The translations under genes and the position numbers were made by a program. From Streptomyces sp. TSRI0107 (GTDB lineage: Bacteria; Actinomycetota; Actinomycetes; Streptomycetales; Streptomycetaceae), in NCBI RefSeq assembly GCF_001905845.1, contig NZ_LIVZ01000002.1, positions 434,001-498,000 on the forward strand: DNA of 64,000 nt, written 5' to 3'. This document shows positions 7,948 to 19,500 of the stretch, piece by piece. Every line of letters begins with the position of its first letter. The first letter of the stretch is position 1. The notes beneath the pieces are model-generated. The model did no database searches. It was not told the DNA's origin and was given only the letters and a program-made list of their open reading frames with translations.

Positions 7948-10900
7948 TCAGCGGTTCGCCGTGCGGGCGTTCAGCACCGGGGCGATGACGTCCAGCGCGG
8001 CGGGCGTGGTCATCTCGAGGTGGGTGCAGTCCACTTCGATCTCGTGGATCTCCCCGGTGACATGGGCGCCCCACGCGGCTGCGGCGGGCTGTGCGGCGCC
8101 GTCCCGCCCGGAGCGGAAGGCGAGCACGTCGCCGTGGAAGACGCCGGGCGTGAACTCGGCGGCGATCCGGCGGTTGTTGGCGGCGACCCGGTGCAGGGCC
8201 TCGATGCCGCTCTCGCCGAGTCCGGACAGCGGGCTGTCGTGCTCGCGGAGCAGCGCGGCGACCTCGGCGGCGGTCACCGGGGTCCCGGCGCCGGGCCGGT
8301 GGGCCGGGTCCACCGCCGCCACGAGCACGGTGAGGATCTCCTGGAGCAGATCGTCCTCCGCCTCCCGTGGTCCGGGGCCGGCCGCCGGCTGGGAGTCGAG
8401 GAGGGCGAGCAGGTCGACCTCCGCTCCCTCGCTCTGCAGCAGGGCGGCCGTCTCGTGCGCCACCAGGCCGCCGAACGACCAGCCGATCAGCCGGTAGGGG
8501 CCGTCGGGCCGCACCGCCCGGATGCGGGCGGCGTAGTCGGCGGCCATCTCCTTCACGCTGGGCGCGCAGTCGTCGCCGGGGCGCAGTCCGCTCGCCTGGA
8601 GCGCGTACAGCGGGGCGTCGGGCCGCAGCCGGGTGATGAACCCGGCGTAGCACCAGCCGATGCCGACGACCGGGTGGACGAGGAAGTACGGGATGCCGTC
8701 GCGGCCGGTGCGCAGCGGCAGCAGCACCTCCAGCGGGTCGTCCCGCCGGTGCAGCCGGCGGGCCAGGCTCCGCGCGGTCGGGGCCTCGAAGACGCTGCGG
8801 ATGGAGGCGGTGGTGCCCAGTTCGGCGCGCATCCGGTTGACCAGGCGGGTGGCGAGCAGCGAGTGGCCGCCCAGCTCGAAGAAGTCGTCGTCGACGCCGA
8901 CCCGGGTCAGTCCGAGGACTTCGGCGAACAGGGCGCACAGCGCCTCCTCCTCGGGGGTGCCGGGGAGGCCGGTGCCGGTGGCCGGGGCGGTGGGGCCGGG
9001 CGCGGGCAGCGCCTTGCGGTCCAGCTTGCCGTTCGGGGTGAGGGGCAGCGCGGGCAGGGTCACGACGGCGGCGGGCACCATGTAGCCGGGCAGCCGGCCG
9101 CGTACGTGCGCCCGCAGGGTCTCCGGTTCGGCGGCGGTTCCGGGGGCGGGGACGACGTAGGCGACGAGGCGCTTGTCGCCGGGGCGGTCCTCGCGGACGA
9201 CGACCGCGTTCTGCGCGACGCCGGGGTGCCGGGCCAGGGCCGCCTCGATCTCGCCGAGTTCGATGCGGTAGCCGCGGATCTTCACCTGGTGGTCGGTGCG
9301 GCCGAGGTATTCCAGGGTGCCGTCGGGGTTCCAGCGCGCCAGGTCGCCGGTGCGGTACATCCGGGCGCCGGGGGCGCCGTGCGGGTCGGCGACGAAGCGT
9401 CCGGCGGTGAGGCCCGGCTGGTCCAGGTAGCCCCGGGCGAGGCCTTCGCCGGCCAGGTACAGCTCGCCGGTGACGCCGGGCAGGACCGGGCGCAGGGCGG
9501 CGTCGAGGACGTAGGCGCGGGTGTTGCGGATGGGGCGGCCGATGCCGGGGCCGCCCGCCGCCGTGCGGTCGAGGAGCGCGGCGGTGGACCACACGGTGGT
9601 CTCGGTGGGCCCGTAGAGGTTGGTGACCTGCCCGCCGGTGCGGGTCATGCGCTCGGCGAGGTCCGGGGGCAGGGCCTCGCCGCCGACCAGGACGCGCAGC
9701 CGTTCGGCGGCGCGCGGGCGTTCGGTCAGCAGCGCGTGCCACAGCGTGGGCGTCGCCTGCATGAGGGTGGCTCCGCTCGCGTCGATCAGGTCGGCGAGGG
9801 CGTTCGGGTCGACGACGGTGTCCCGGTCGGCGACCACGACGCTCGCGCCGGTGATCAGCGGCAGGTGGAGTTCCAGGGCGTGGATGTCGAAGGCGATGGT
9901 GGTCACCGCCAGCAGCCGGTCCTCGGGCGTGAGCGGGAAGCGCTCGTTCATGGCGGTGAGGAAGTTGAGCAGTGCCCGGTGCGGCACGACCACGCCCTTG
10001 GGCCGTCCGGTGGAACCCGAGGTGAAGATCACGTACGCCGGGTGCTCGGGCCGCAGCGGCGCCTGCCGGTCCCGGTCGGTGAGGTCGCCGGGGTGGCGGG
10101 CGGCGGCCTCGGCGCGGAACTCCGGGTCGTCCAGGCAGTGCACGTGTGGTCCGCCGGGCAGCCGGGCGCTGTCGTCCAGGGTGGTGAGGACGGCGGCGGG
10201 CCGGGCTGCGGCGAGGATGCCCTCGATGCGGTCGCGGGGGTGGTCGAGGTCGACGGGGAGGTAGGCGGCGCCCGCCTTCTGCACGGCCAGCAGGGCGGCG
10301 ACGAGCCGCGGGGTGCGGCGCAGGGCGAGGACGACCACGGACTCGGGTCCGATGCCCCGCGCCACCAGGCAGCGGGCGATGCGGTTCGCCTCGGCGTTCA
10401 GCTCCGCGTAGGTGAGTCCGGCTCCGTCGGGCCGCCAGACGGCCAGGGCGTCCGGGGTGCGGCGGACCTGCTCCTCGAAGCGGGCGGGCCAGCAGTGTGG
10501 GGACGGCTCGGCGGCGGTGTCGTTCCACTCCTCCAGGACGCGGTGCCGCTCGGCGGGGTCGAGCACGTCGACGCGGGCGACCGGCAGGCCGGGGTCGTCG
10601 ACGACGGTCCGCAGCACCCCGCGCAGCCGTTCGGCCCAGCCGCGCACGGTCTGCCGGGTGAACAGGTCGGGCCGGTAGGTGAGGCGCATCCGCAGGGTGT
10701 CGCCGGGCAGGACGGTGAGGGTCAGCGGGTAGTGGGCGGTTCCGCTGCCCTCGGTGCCGGCGATCCGCAGCCCGTGCCGGGGGGTGTCCCCGTCGTCGGC
10801 GGGCGCCGGGTAGTTCTCGAACACGTACAGGGTGTCGAAGAGTTCGCCGCCGGGTCCGGCGAGCCGCTGGATGTCGCCGAGGCCCAGGTACTCGTGGGCC

Positions 10901-11877
10901 GCGAGCAGGGCGCGCTCCTCCTGGATCCGCCGCATGGTGCCGATCAGGGAGTCGGCCGGGTCCAGCCGTACCCGGACCGGGAGGGTGTTGGCGAACAGGC
11001 CGATCATCGACTCCACGCCGGGCAGCTCCGGCGGGCGCCCGGAGACGGTCGCGCCGAACGCGACGTCGTCGCCGCCGGTGAGCTGGGCCAGCACCACGGA
11101 CCAGGCGCCCTGGACCACGGTGTTCAGGGTGAGTCCGTGGCGGCGGGCGAGGTCGGTGAGCCGGGCGGTGAGCTCCGCGTCGACCTCGGTCTCGGTCTCC
11201 TCGGGCACCACGGTGTCCCGGCCGGCGCCCGCCGGGCCCAGCAGGGTGGGCTCCTGGAGTCCGTCGAGGTACCGGCGCCAGGCCGACTCGGCCTCGGCGC
11301 GGTCCTGCCGGGACAGCCAGCGCAGGTACTCCTTGTACGGCACGGGCGGCGGCAGGGTGTGGCCGGCGCCGTCCTGGGCGTACATCGCGAACAGCTCGCG
11401 GAGCATCAGCGGGACGGACCAGCCGTCGAGCAGGAGGTGATGGCTGGTCAGCACGAAGCGGTGCTCGTCGGCGGCCAGCCGGACCAGCTCGCACCGGATC
11501 AGCGGCGGCTTGCGCGGGTCGAAGCGGGTGGCGCGGTCCTCGGCGAGCACCGCCGCCAGCCGCTCCGCTCGCTCGGCGGACGGCAGCGCCGACAGGTCCG
11601 TCTCCCGCCACGGCATCCGCACCCGGTCCGGCACCACCTGGACGGACTCGCCGTTGCGGCGCTCCCGGAAGGCGCCCCGCAGGTTGCCGTGCCGGGCGAG
11701 CAGCCCGTCGGCCGCCCGGCGCAGCGCCCCGGCGTCCAGTTCGCCGCGCAGGTCGAACACGAACTGGAGGTGGTAGACGTCGGCCTGCCGCTCGTCGAAG
11801 CGCGCGTGGAACAGGAGCCCTTCCTGGAGCGCGGTCAGCGGCAGTACGTCCTCGATCCGCGCCTTGACGCGCTTCAT
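7948..11877 (-). CDS. terminal NRPS subunit, C-A(Gly)-T-TE
   Basis: This 1309-aa subunit is module 6. The condensation domain (about 1-430) opens with [13 protein letters not shown] and has HHLLLDGWS, the pattern of C domains accepting a D-configured donor, which fits the E domain ending the upstream subunit. The adenylation domain (about 450-960) reads D-I-L-Q-L-G-L-V-W at the specificity positions, close to glycine codes. The carrier domain has GGHSLL with its Ser near residue 1006. A type I thioesterase follows with GWSFGG (Ser near 1132) and a late His in THLEMTTP. The ATG at 11877 overlaps the upstream TGA as ATGA, so the two subunits are translationally coupled. The TE could hydrolyse the chain or cyclise it, for example on the Thr-1 hydroxyl; the sequence does not decide this. 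Confidence 0.95.
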   Translation of the reverse strand: MKRVKARIEDVLPLTALQEGLLFHARFDERQADVYHLQFVFDLRGELDAGALRRAADGLLARHGNLRGAFRERRNGESVQVVPDRVRMPWRETDLSALPSAERAERLAAVLAEDRATRFDPRKPPLIRCELVRLAADEHRFVLTSHHLLLDGWSVPLMLRELFAMYAQDGAGHTLPPPVPYKEYLRWLSRQDRAEAESAWRRYLDGLQEPTLLGPAGAGRDTVVPEETETEVDAELTARLTDLARRHGLTLNTVVQGAWSVVLAQLTGGDDVAFGATVSGRPPELPGVESMIGLFANTLPVRVRLDPADSLIGTMRRIQEERALLAAHEYLGLGDIQRLAGPGGELFDTLYVFENYPAPADDGDTPRHGLRIAGTEGSGTAHYPLTLTVLPGDTLRMRLTYRPDLFTRQTVRGWAERLRGVLRTVVDDPGLPVARVDVLDPAERHRVLEEWNDTAAEPSPHCWPARFEEQVRRTPDALAVWRPDGAGLTYAELNAEANRIARCLVARGIGPESVVVLALRRTPRLVAALLAVQKAGAAYLPVDLDHPRDRIEGILAAARPAAVLTTLDDSARLPGGPHVHCLDDPEFRAEAAARHPGDLTDRDRQAPLRPEHPAYVIFTSGSTGRPKGVVVPHRALLNFLTAMNERFPLTPEDRLLAVTTIAFDIHALELHLPLITGASVVVADRDTVVDPNALADLIDASGATLMQATPTLWHALLTERPRAAERLRVLVGGEALPPDLAERMTRTGGQVTNLYGPTETTVWSTAALLDRTAAGGPGIGRPIRNTRAYVLDAALRPVLPGVTGELYLAGEGLARGYLDQPGLTAGRFVADPHGAPGARMYRTGDLARWNPDGTLEYLGRTDHQVKIRGYRIELGEIEAALARHPGVAQNAVVVREDRPGDKRLVAYVVPAPGTAAEPETLRAHVRGRLPGYMVPAAVVTLPALPLTPNGKLDRKALPAPGPTAPATGTGLPGTPEEEALCALFAEVLGLTRVGVDDDFFELGGHSLLATRLVNRMRAELGTTASIRSVFEAPTARSLARRLHRRDDPLEVLLPLRTGRDGIPYFLVHPVVGIGWCYAGFITRLRPDAPLYALQASGLRPGDDCAPSVKEMAADYAARIRAVRPDGPYRLIGWSFGGLVAHETAALLQSEGAEVDLLALLDSQPAAGPGPREAEDDLLQEILTVLVAAVDPAHRPGAGTPVTAAEVAALLREHDSPLSGLGESGIEALHRVAANNRRIAAEFTPGVFHGDVLAFRSGRDGAAQPAAAAWGAHVTGEIHEIEVDCTHLEMTTPAALDVIAPVLNARTANR

Positions 11878-14800
11878 TCCTCGTCCCCGTCCTCGAACAT
11901 GAACTCGTCCTCGAATGCCTCGATCTCGTCCTGGTCGAGGTCGACCAGGTCGAAGTCGGACACGGTGGCGCCGCCCGCGTCGGCGCGGCCCACGTGGCGG
12001 GCCATCACGGTCAGCGCCCGGATCCAGGTGTCCGCGAGGGCGGCCACCTCGGTCTCGGTCAGCAGCCCGTCCGGCCACGTCCAGACCGCGCGCAGCTCGG
12101 CGCCGCCGCCGGCCGAGGGGCGGGTCGTGGCGTTGACGGTGAGCGGGTTGCGCAGCGGCATCGCGCCGGGCGGGGCGCCGGCCCCGTCCTCGCCGGCCGC
12201 CTCGGGCGCCAGGCCCCAGTCCGCGGCGCCGGAGCCCTGGAAGCGGCCCAGGTAGTTGAAGCCGATCTGCGGGGTCGGCAGGGCGGCCAGCGCGGGGCCG
12301 GTGTCCGGGTTGAGGTAGCGCAGCAGCCCGTGGCCGATGCCCTCGTCGGGCACGGCCCGCAGCTGTTCCTTGGCCCGCTTGAGGACGTCGCCGACGGCGG
12401 GTCCGGCCTGCCACAGGTCCGTCCAGTCCACCGGGCCGGGGTCGATCCGCACCGGGTGGACGCTGGTGAACCAGCCGAGGGTGCGGGACAGGTCGAGCCC
12501 GTCCGCGAGCTCCTCGTGCCGGCCGTGGCCCTCGACCTCGACGAGCACCGGCGCGTCCTGCTGCCCGTCCCGGCCGGCCCGCACCGCGAGGGCGAGGGCG
12601 GCCAGCAGGACGTCGTCGACGCCCGCGTTGTAGGCGGCCGGGACCCGGGCGAGGACGGCTTCGGTGACCGGTGCGGGCAGCGAGACCGTCAGCGACCGCG
12701 CGGTGGCCGTGGTGTCCCGGGCCGGGTCGAGGTCGCGGGCGCCCAGCCGGGGCACGGGCCGGTCGTGCAGGCCCGTCCAGAAGGCGAGTTCGGCGGTGCG
12801 GGACGGTGTGACCGCCTCCTCGGTGAGGGTCGTCGCCCAGCGCCGGAACGACGTTCCCACCCGGTCGGGGCGGGGGGTGCGTCCGGCCTCGGCCTCGGTC
12901 CACGCCGTCCTGAGGTCGTCCATGAGGACCCGCCAGGACACTCCGTCGACGGCGAGGTGGTGGACGGTCAGCAGCAGCCGGCCGGAGACCTCGTCGCCCG
13001 CGTCGAACCAGACCGCCTGGAACATGACTCCGTCGCCCGGAGCGACGCGTTCGCCCGCGGCGACCGCCTCCTTGGCGAGGACGGCGCGCAGCGAGGCGTC
13101 GTCCAGTCCGGCCACGTCGACCCGGCGCACCCGGTCGGTCACCGGGACGGACCCGGCGGGCCGCACGCGCAGCCGCCAGTCGGCGCCGGTCACCTCCAGC
13201 CGCAGCACGTCGTGGTGGTCGACGAGCGCTTCCAGGGCCGTGGTGAGGCCGGTCTCGGTGAGCGCGGGCGGCACCTGGAGCAGCACCGACTGGAGCAGCC
13301 CGTCGAGGGAGCCGCCGCGGGCCCGCAGGTCGTGCACGACCGGGGTGAGGGGCACCTCGCCGACTCCGTCGTCGGCCGCGTCGGACGGGGTGGTGACCGT
13401 GCCGGCGACGGCGGCGAGCTGGGCCAGCGTCCGGGTGCGGAAGACGTCCTTCGGCGTGAGTTCGAGGCCGGCCGCGCGGGCCCGGCCGGCCAGCTGGATG
13501 GAGCCGATGCTGTCGCCGCCGAGTTCGAAGAAGTTGTCCTGCGGGCCTACGTCGTCCAGGCCGAGCACGTCGGCGACCAGACGGCACAGCTGCTCCTCGC
13601 GCGGGGTGCGGGGGGCGCCGGTGCCGCCGGAGCGGAAGACCGGCGCGGGCAGTGCGGCCCGGTCGAGCTTGCCGTTCGCCGTCAGCGGGAGTTCGTCCAG
13701 GGCGACGACCGCCGCCGGGACCATGTACTCCGGCAGCCGGTCGGCGGCGTGGGCGCGCAACTGCGCCGGGTCGACGCCGCGGGTGCCGTCCGCGGGGACG
13801 ACGTAGGCGACGAGGCGCTTGTCGCCGGGGCGGTCCTCGCGGACGACGACCGCGCTCTGCGCGACGGACGGGTGGCGGGTCAGGGCCGCCTCCACCTCGC
13901 CGGGTTCGATGCGGAACCCGCGCACCTTGACCTGGTCGTCGGCGCGGCCGACGAACTCCAGGGTGCCGTCGTGGCGGCGGCGTGCCAGGTCGCCGGTGCG
14001 GTACATGCGGGCCCCGGCGGGGCCGTACGGATCGGCCACGAACCGCTCGGCGGTGAGCCCGGCGCGGTCGAGGTAGCCGCGGGCGAGTCCGGCTCCGGCG
14101 ATGTACAGCTCGCCGGCGACGCCCTCGGGCACCGGGGCGAGCGCCGCGTCCAGCACGTAGGCGCGGGTGTTGGCGAGGGGCCGGCCGATGGGCAGCCGGT
14201 CGCCGAGTCCGTCGGCGGCGGACACCAGGTGGCTGGTGGCGCACAGGGTGATCTCGGTCGGACCGTACAGGTGGCGTACGACGAGGTGTGGCGCGGCGCG
14301 CAGCACGCTCTCGACGGCCGCGACGGAGACCACGTCACCGCCGGTGAGGATCTCCTCGACGCCGCCGAGCACGTCGCCGAGGTCGTCGGCGACGACCCGG
14401 AAGAGGCCGGCGGTGAAGTGCACGCCGGTGATGCCTTCCGCGACGATCAGCCGCTTCAGCTCGGCGATGTCCGGCTCGCCGGGCGGGGCGAGCACGACCC
14501 GTCCGCCGGCCAGCAGCGGCACCCACAGTTCGTAGTCGGAGATGTCGAAGGCGTACGGGGCGTGCATCAGCACGTGCCGGTGCCGGTCGCCGTCGGCCCA
14601 CGACGGGTCGAGGGCCAGCTCCAGCAGGTTGCGATGGGTGATCGCGATGCCCTTGGGCTTGCCGGTCGATCCGGAGGTGTGCATGACGTACGCCAGCCCG
14701 TCGGGCCGGTGCGGCGGTTCGGGGGCGGTGCCGGTGTCCGCGGCGTCCTCGACGAGGACGACGTGTTCGGCGTCGGGCAGCCCGCGTTCCCGCCAGACCC

Positions 14801-16549
14801 GGTCGGTGACCAGGACGCGGGCGCCGGAGCCGGCCAGCACCTCGCGCATCCGCTCGGCCGGGTAGCTCTCGTGCAGCGGGGCGTAGGCCGCGCCGGCCTT
14901 GAGGATGCCGAGCAGGGCGACGACGAGGTCGGCGGACCGCTCCATGAGGACGGCGACACGGTCCTCGGGCCGGACGCCGAGCGCGATCAGGTGGTGGGCG
15001 AGGCCGTTGGCCCGCCGGTCCAGCTCGGCGTAGCTGAGGTGCCGGGCGCCGGAGGTGACGGCGACCGCGTCGGGGCGGGTGCGGGCCCGCTCGGCGAACA
15101 CGGCGTGCACGGTGGACGCCACGCCCTCGACGGGCACCTCGGTGGCGTTCCACTCGGTGCGCAGCCGCTGCCGTTCCGCCTCGTCGAGGAGGGGGATCCG
15201 GTCGACGGGCCGGTCGGGGTCGGCGACGAGGGCGCGCAGGACGCGTTCCAGCCGGGCGGCGATCCGCTCCGCACTCGCGGGGTCGAACAGGTCGGTGCTG
15301 TACTCCAGCATTCCCCGGATGCCGGCGGGGTCCTGGCCGGCCGTGCTCTCCCGCAGGCTGAGGGCGAGGTCGAACTTGGCGACGCCGATGTCGACGCCGG
15401 CCGTGCCGACGGTCAGTCCCGGCAGCCGCAGCGACTCCTCGGGGGTGTTCTGGAAGGCGAGCAGCACCTGGAAGAGGGGGTGGCGGGCGCGCGAGCGCGC
15501 CGGGTTCACCAGCTCCACCAGCCGCTCGAACGGCACGTCCTGGTGCGCGTACGCCGCCAGGTCCGCCGACCGCACGCGGGTCAGCAGTTCCCGGAAGGTC
15601 GGGCCACCCGACACGTCGGTGCGCAGCACCAGCGTGTTGGCGAAGTACCCGACGAGATCGTCCAGCGCCTCATCGGTGCGACCGGCGATCGGCGTGCCGA
15701 TCGGGATGTCCTCACCCGCGCCCAGACGGCTCAGCAGCACCGCAAGGGCCGCCTGCACCACCATGAACACCGACGTCGACGACTCCCGCGCCAACTCCAC
15801 GACACCGCCGTGCAGTTCCGCGTCCCAGTCGACGTCCACGCGGCCGCCGGCGTAGGTCGACTCCGCCGGTCGCGGACGGTCGGTGGGCAGGGCCAGTTCC
15901 TCCGGGGCACCGGCCAGGGCGGTGCGCCAGAACTCCAGCTGGGCGTGGGCCGCGCTGCCGTCCTGGTCCTCGTCGCCGAGCAGGTCGCGCTGCCAGAGGG
16001 TGAAGTCGGCGTACTGCACCGGCAGCGGCTGCCAGTCGGGGGCGTGCCCGTCGTGGCGGGCCGTGTAGGCGGTGCCCAGGTCGCGGGCGAGCGGCCCCAT
16101 CGACCAGCCGTCGCCGGCGATGTGGTGCAGGGAGATCAGCAGGACGTGCTCGTCGGCGCCGAGCGCGAAAAGCGTGGCCCGCAGCGGCAGGTCACGGGAG
16201 AGGTCGAAGCCCTCTGCCGCGGCGGCACGCAGCAGTTCCGGCAGGGCCGTCTCGTCCGTCTCCACCACGGGCAGCGGCACGTCGCCCGCGGCGAGCACCA
16301 CCTGCCGTGCCGTGCCGTCGACGTCCGGGAACACGGTCCGCAGCGACTCGTGCCGCGCCACCACGTCACCCAGGGCGGCACGCAGTGCGGCACGGTCCAG
16401 GTCACCGCTCAGGCGCAGCACCAGCGGCATGTTGTAGAGGGCGTCCGCGTCGTAGAGGCGGGCGAGCATCCACAGCCGGTGCTGGGCGAAGGAGAGCGGC
16501 AGCGGCGTGGGCCGGGTGCGGGGCGTGAGGGCGGGGCGTACGGTCCCGG
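11874..16549 (-). other. NRPS module 5: C - A (Hpg) - T - E
   Basis: The A domain has [27 protein letters not shown] and [12 protein letters not shown], giving D-I-Y-H-L-G-L-L-C, one residue (Y for F) from the standard 4-hydroxyphenylglycine code. The carrier is of the epimerization-coupled type ([10 protein letters not shown]). The E domain (about 13370-12000) has [29 protein letters not shown] and FNYLGRF, all motifs intact, so residue 5 should be D-Hpg. The nearby hpgT-hmaS-hmo operon supports the assignment. Confidence 0.9.
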
Positions 16550-19500
16550 CGCCGAGGTCGGTGACCAGGGCGGCGAGTCCCGCCGGTGTCGGGCTGTCGA
16601 ACAGGGCGGCCAGGGGCAGTTCGGCGCCCAGCTCCGACCGCACCCGGCTCACCAGCCGCGTCGCCAGCAGCGAATGACCGCCGAGGTCGAAGAAGCTGTC
16701 GTCGACGCCGACCCTGGGCAGGCCGAGAACGTCGGCAAACAGTCCGCACAGCACTTCCTCGGCGGGCGTGCGCGGGGCGCGGCCCGTGCCGGCGGTGTCG
16801 TAGTCGGGGGCGGGCAGCGCGTCGCGGTGCACCTTGCCCGTGGGCGACAGCGGGATCGCGTCGAGGGCGACGACCGCGGCCGGGACCATGTAGTCCGGCA
16901 GGGTGGCGGCGACGTGGGCGCGCAGCTCAGCCGGGTCGGTCTCCCCGACGCCGTCGGCGGGGACGACGTACGCCACCAGACGCTTGTCCCCCGGCCGGTC
17001 CTCCCGCACCACCACCGCGCTGTGCGCGACCGCGTCGTGCCGGTCCAGCACCGCCGCGATCTCACCCGGCTCGATACGGAAACCCCGCACCTTCACCTGG
17101 TCATCGGCACGACCCAGATACTCCAGCTCACCATCGGCGTTCCACCGCACCAAGTCACCCGTGCGGTACATCCGCTCACCCGGCGCACCGAACGGACACG
17201 CGACGAAACGATCCGCCGTCAGCCCCGGACGGTTCAGATACCCACGCGCGACACCGTTGCCCGCGAGGTAGAGCTCGCCGGGCACGCCGACCGGTACCGG
17301 CTGAAGGCCGCGGCCGAGGACGTAGGCACGGGTGTCGGCGATCGGGCGGCCGATCGGGGCGTTCACGGCGCCGGTGAGCGCGCCGCTGAGGGTGGCGCAC
17401 ACGGTCGACTCGGTCGGGCCGTAGGCGTTGAGCATGGTGCGGCCAGCCGACCAGCGGGCGGTCAGTTCCGGCGCGCAGGCCTCGCCGCCGGTGATGAGTC
17501 CGCGCAGGGTGGGGACGCTCTCCGGGTCGAGGGTGGCCACGAAGGCCGGGGGCAGCATCGCGTGGGTCACCCCGGTCCCGGCCATGAGCCGGACCACTTC
17601 GTCCCCGATCAGCTGGTCGGGGCGCGGCACGACCAGGGTGGCTCCGGCCAGCAGGGTGGTCACCAGCTCACAGGCCGAGGCGTCGAAACTGAGCGAGGCG
17701 AACTGGAGCATCCGCGCGCCCTCGGTGACGCCCAGTGCCTCCTGGTGGGCGGCGGCGAGGCTCGCCAGTCCCTGGTGGGTGACGAGCACGCCCTTGGGGC
17801 GGCCGGTCGAGCCGGAGGTGTAGACGACGTACGCGGGATGGGTGACGAGCAGCGGTGCCGTACGGTCCGCGTCGGTCAGGTCGGCCGGGGACAGGGCGGC
17901 CAGCTCGGCCGCCGTCTCCGGAGCGTCGAGCCGCCAGCGCGGCAGGTCACCCGGGGTGTTGGCGTCGGCGCCCGCGGACGTGAGCAGCCCCAGGGGGCGG
18001 GCGTCGGCGCACATGTAGGCGGCCCGCTCGGCCGGGTAGCCGGGGTCGATGTTCAGGTAGGCGGCGCCCGCCTTGACCACGGCCAGTGCGGCGAGGACCA
18101 GGTCGGCCGAGCGCGGCAGGGCCAGCGCCACCACCGTGTCGGGGCGGACGCCCCAGGCGACCAGCCGGCGCGCGAGGCGGTTGGCGCGGGCGTTCAGCTC
18201 CGCGTAGGTCAGGGCGGTGCCGTCGTGCAGCAGCGCGGTCGCCTCGGGCGTACGGGCCGCCTGGGCCTCGAAGAGCGCCGGGAGCGGTGCCGGGGCGACC
18301 TGGGACGCGGTGGCGTTCCAGGCGGTGAGGACGTGGTGCCGTTCGTCGTCGTCGAGGATGTCGACGCGGTCGACGGGCCGGTCCGGGTCGGCCACGAGGG
18401 CGCCGAGCAGGTGCTCCAGCCGGCGGGCGAGCCGGGCGGCGGTCCCGGCATCGTAGAGGTCCTTGTTGAACTCCAGCACGCCGTGCAGGCCGCCTTCGCC
18501 GCCCTCCTCGCGCAGGCTGAAGACGAGGTCGAACTTGGCCACGTCGGTCTCCGCGGTCTCCGTCTCGACGCTGAGACCGGGGAGTCCGAGTTCGGCTTCC
18601 GGGGTGTTCTGGAAGGCGAGCAGCACCTGGAAGAGGGGGTGGCGGGCGCGCGAGCGCGCCGGGTTCACCAGCTCCACCAGCCGCTCGAACGGCACGTCCT
18701 GGTGCGCGTACGCCGCCAGGTCCGCCGACCGCACACGGGTCAGCAGTTCCCGGAAGGTCGGGCCACCCGACACGTCCGTGCGCAACACCAGCGTGTTGGT
18801 GAAGAAGCCGACGAGATCGTCCAGCGCCTCATCGGTGCGGCCCGCGATCGGCGTGCCGATGGGAATGTCGTCGCCCGCGCCGAGGCGGCTCAGCAGCACC
18901 GCGAGCGCCGCCTGCACCACCATGAACACCGACGTCGACGACTCCCGCGCCAACTCCAGGACATCGCCGTGCAGTTCCGCGTCGAAGCACAGCGGGGTCA
19001 GCCCGCCCTCGTGGCTCGCCACGGCAGGGCGCGGGCGGTCGGTGGGCAGGTCCAGCTCCTCGGGCAGCCCCGCCAGCGCCGTACGCCAGTACTCCAGCTG
19101 CTCGTGGGCCAGGCTGCCCGGATCGTCCTCCGCGCCCAGCAGCTCCCGCTGCCACAGCGCGTAGTCCGCGTACTGCACCGGCAGCGGCTCCCACTCCGGC
19201 GCCCCGCCGGCCAGCCGTGCCGTGTAGGCGGTGGCCAGGTCACGGGCGAGGGGGGCCATCGACCAGCCGTCGCCGGCGATGTGGTGCAGCACCAGCGACA
19301 GCACGTGCTCCTGCCGCTCGCCGAGCGAGAACAGGGTGACCCGCAGCGGCAGTTCGCGTGCCAGGTCGAAGCCGGTGGTCACCTCCTGCCGCAGTGCCTC
19401 GGGCAGTTCGGCGTCGTCCGCGACGGGCACGTGCCGGACGGGGACGTCGGCGGCGGTCCCCTCCAGGATCACCTGGTGGGCGTGGCCGTCGCGGTCGGGG

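Noticed and set aside
7652..11611. A 1319-codon minus-strand frame overlapping the terminal NRPS gene
   Set aside because: Arg/Pro/Gly-rich shadow in another frame of module 6; it also runs through the mbtH gene.
11878..14244. An upstream extension of the terminal NRPS gene beyond 11877
   Set aside because: It overlaps the module 5 E domain in a different frame and is Arg-rich. The ATG at 11877 overlapping the upstream TGA is clearly the true junction.
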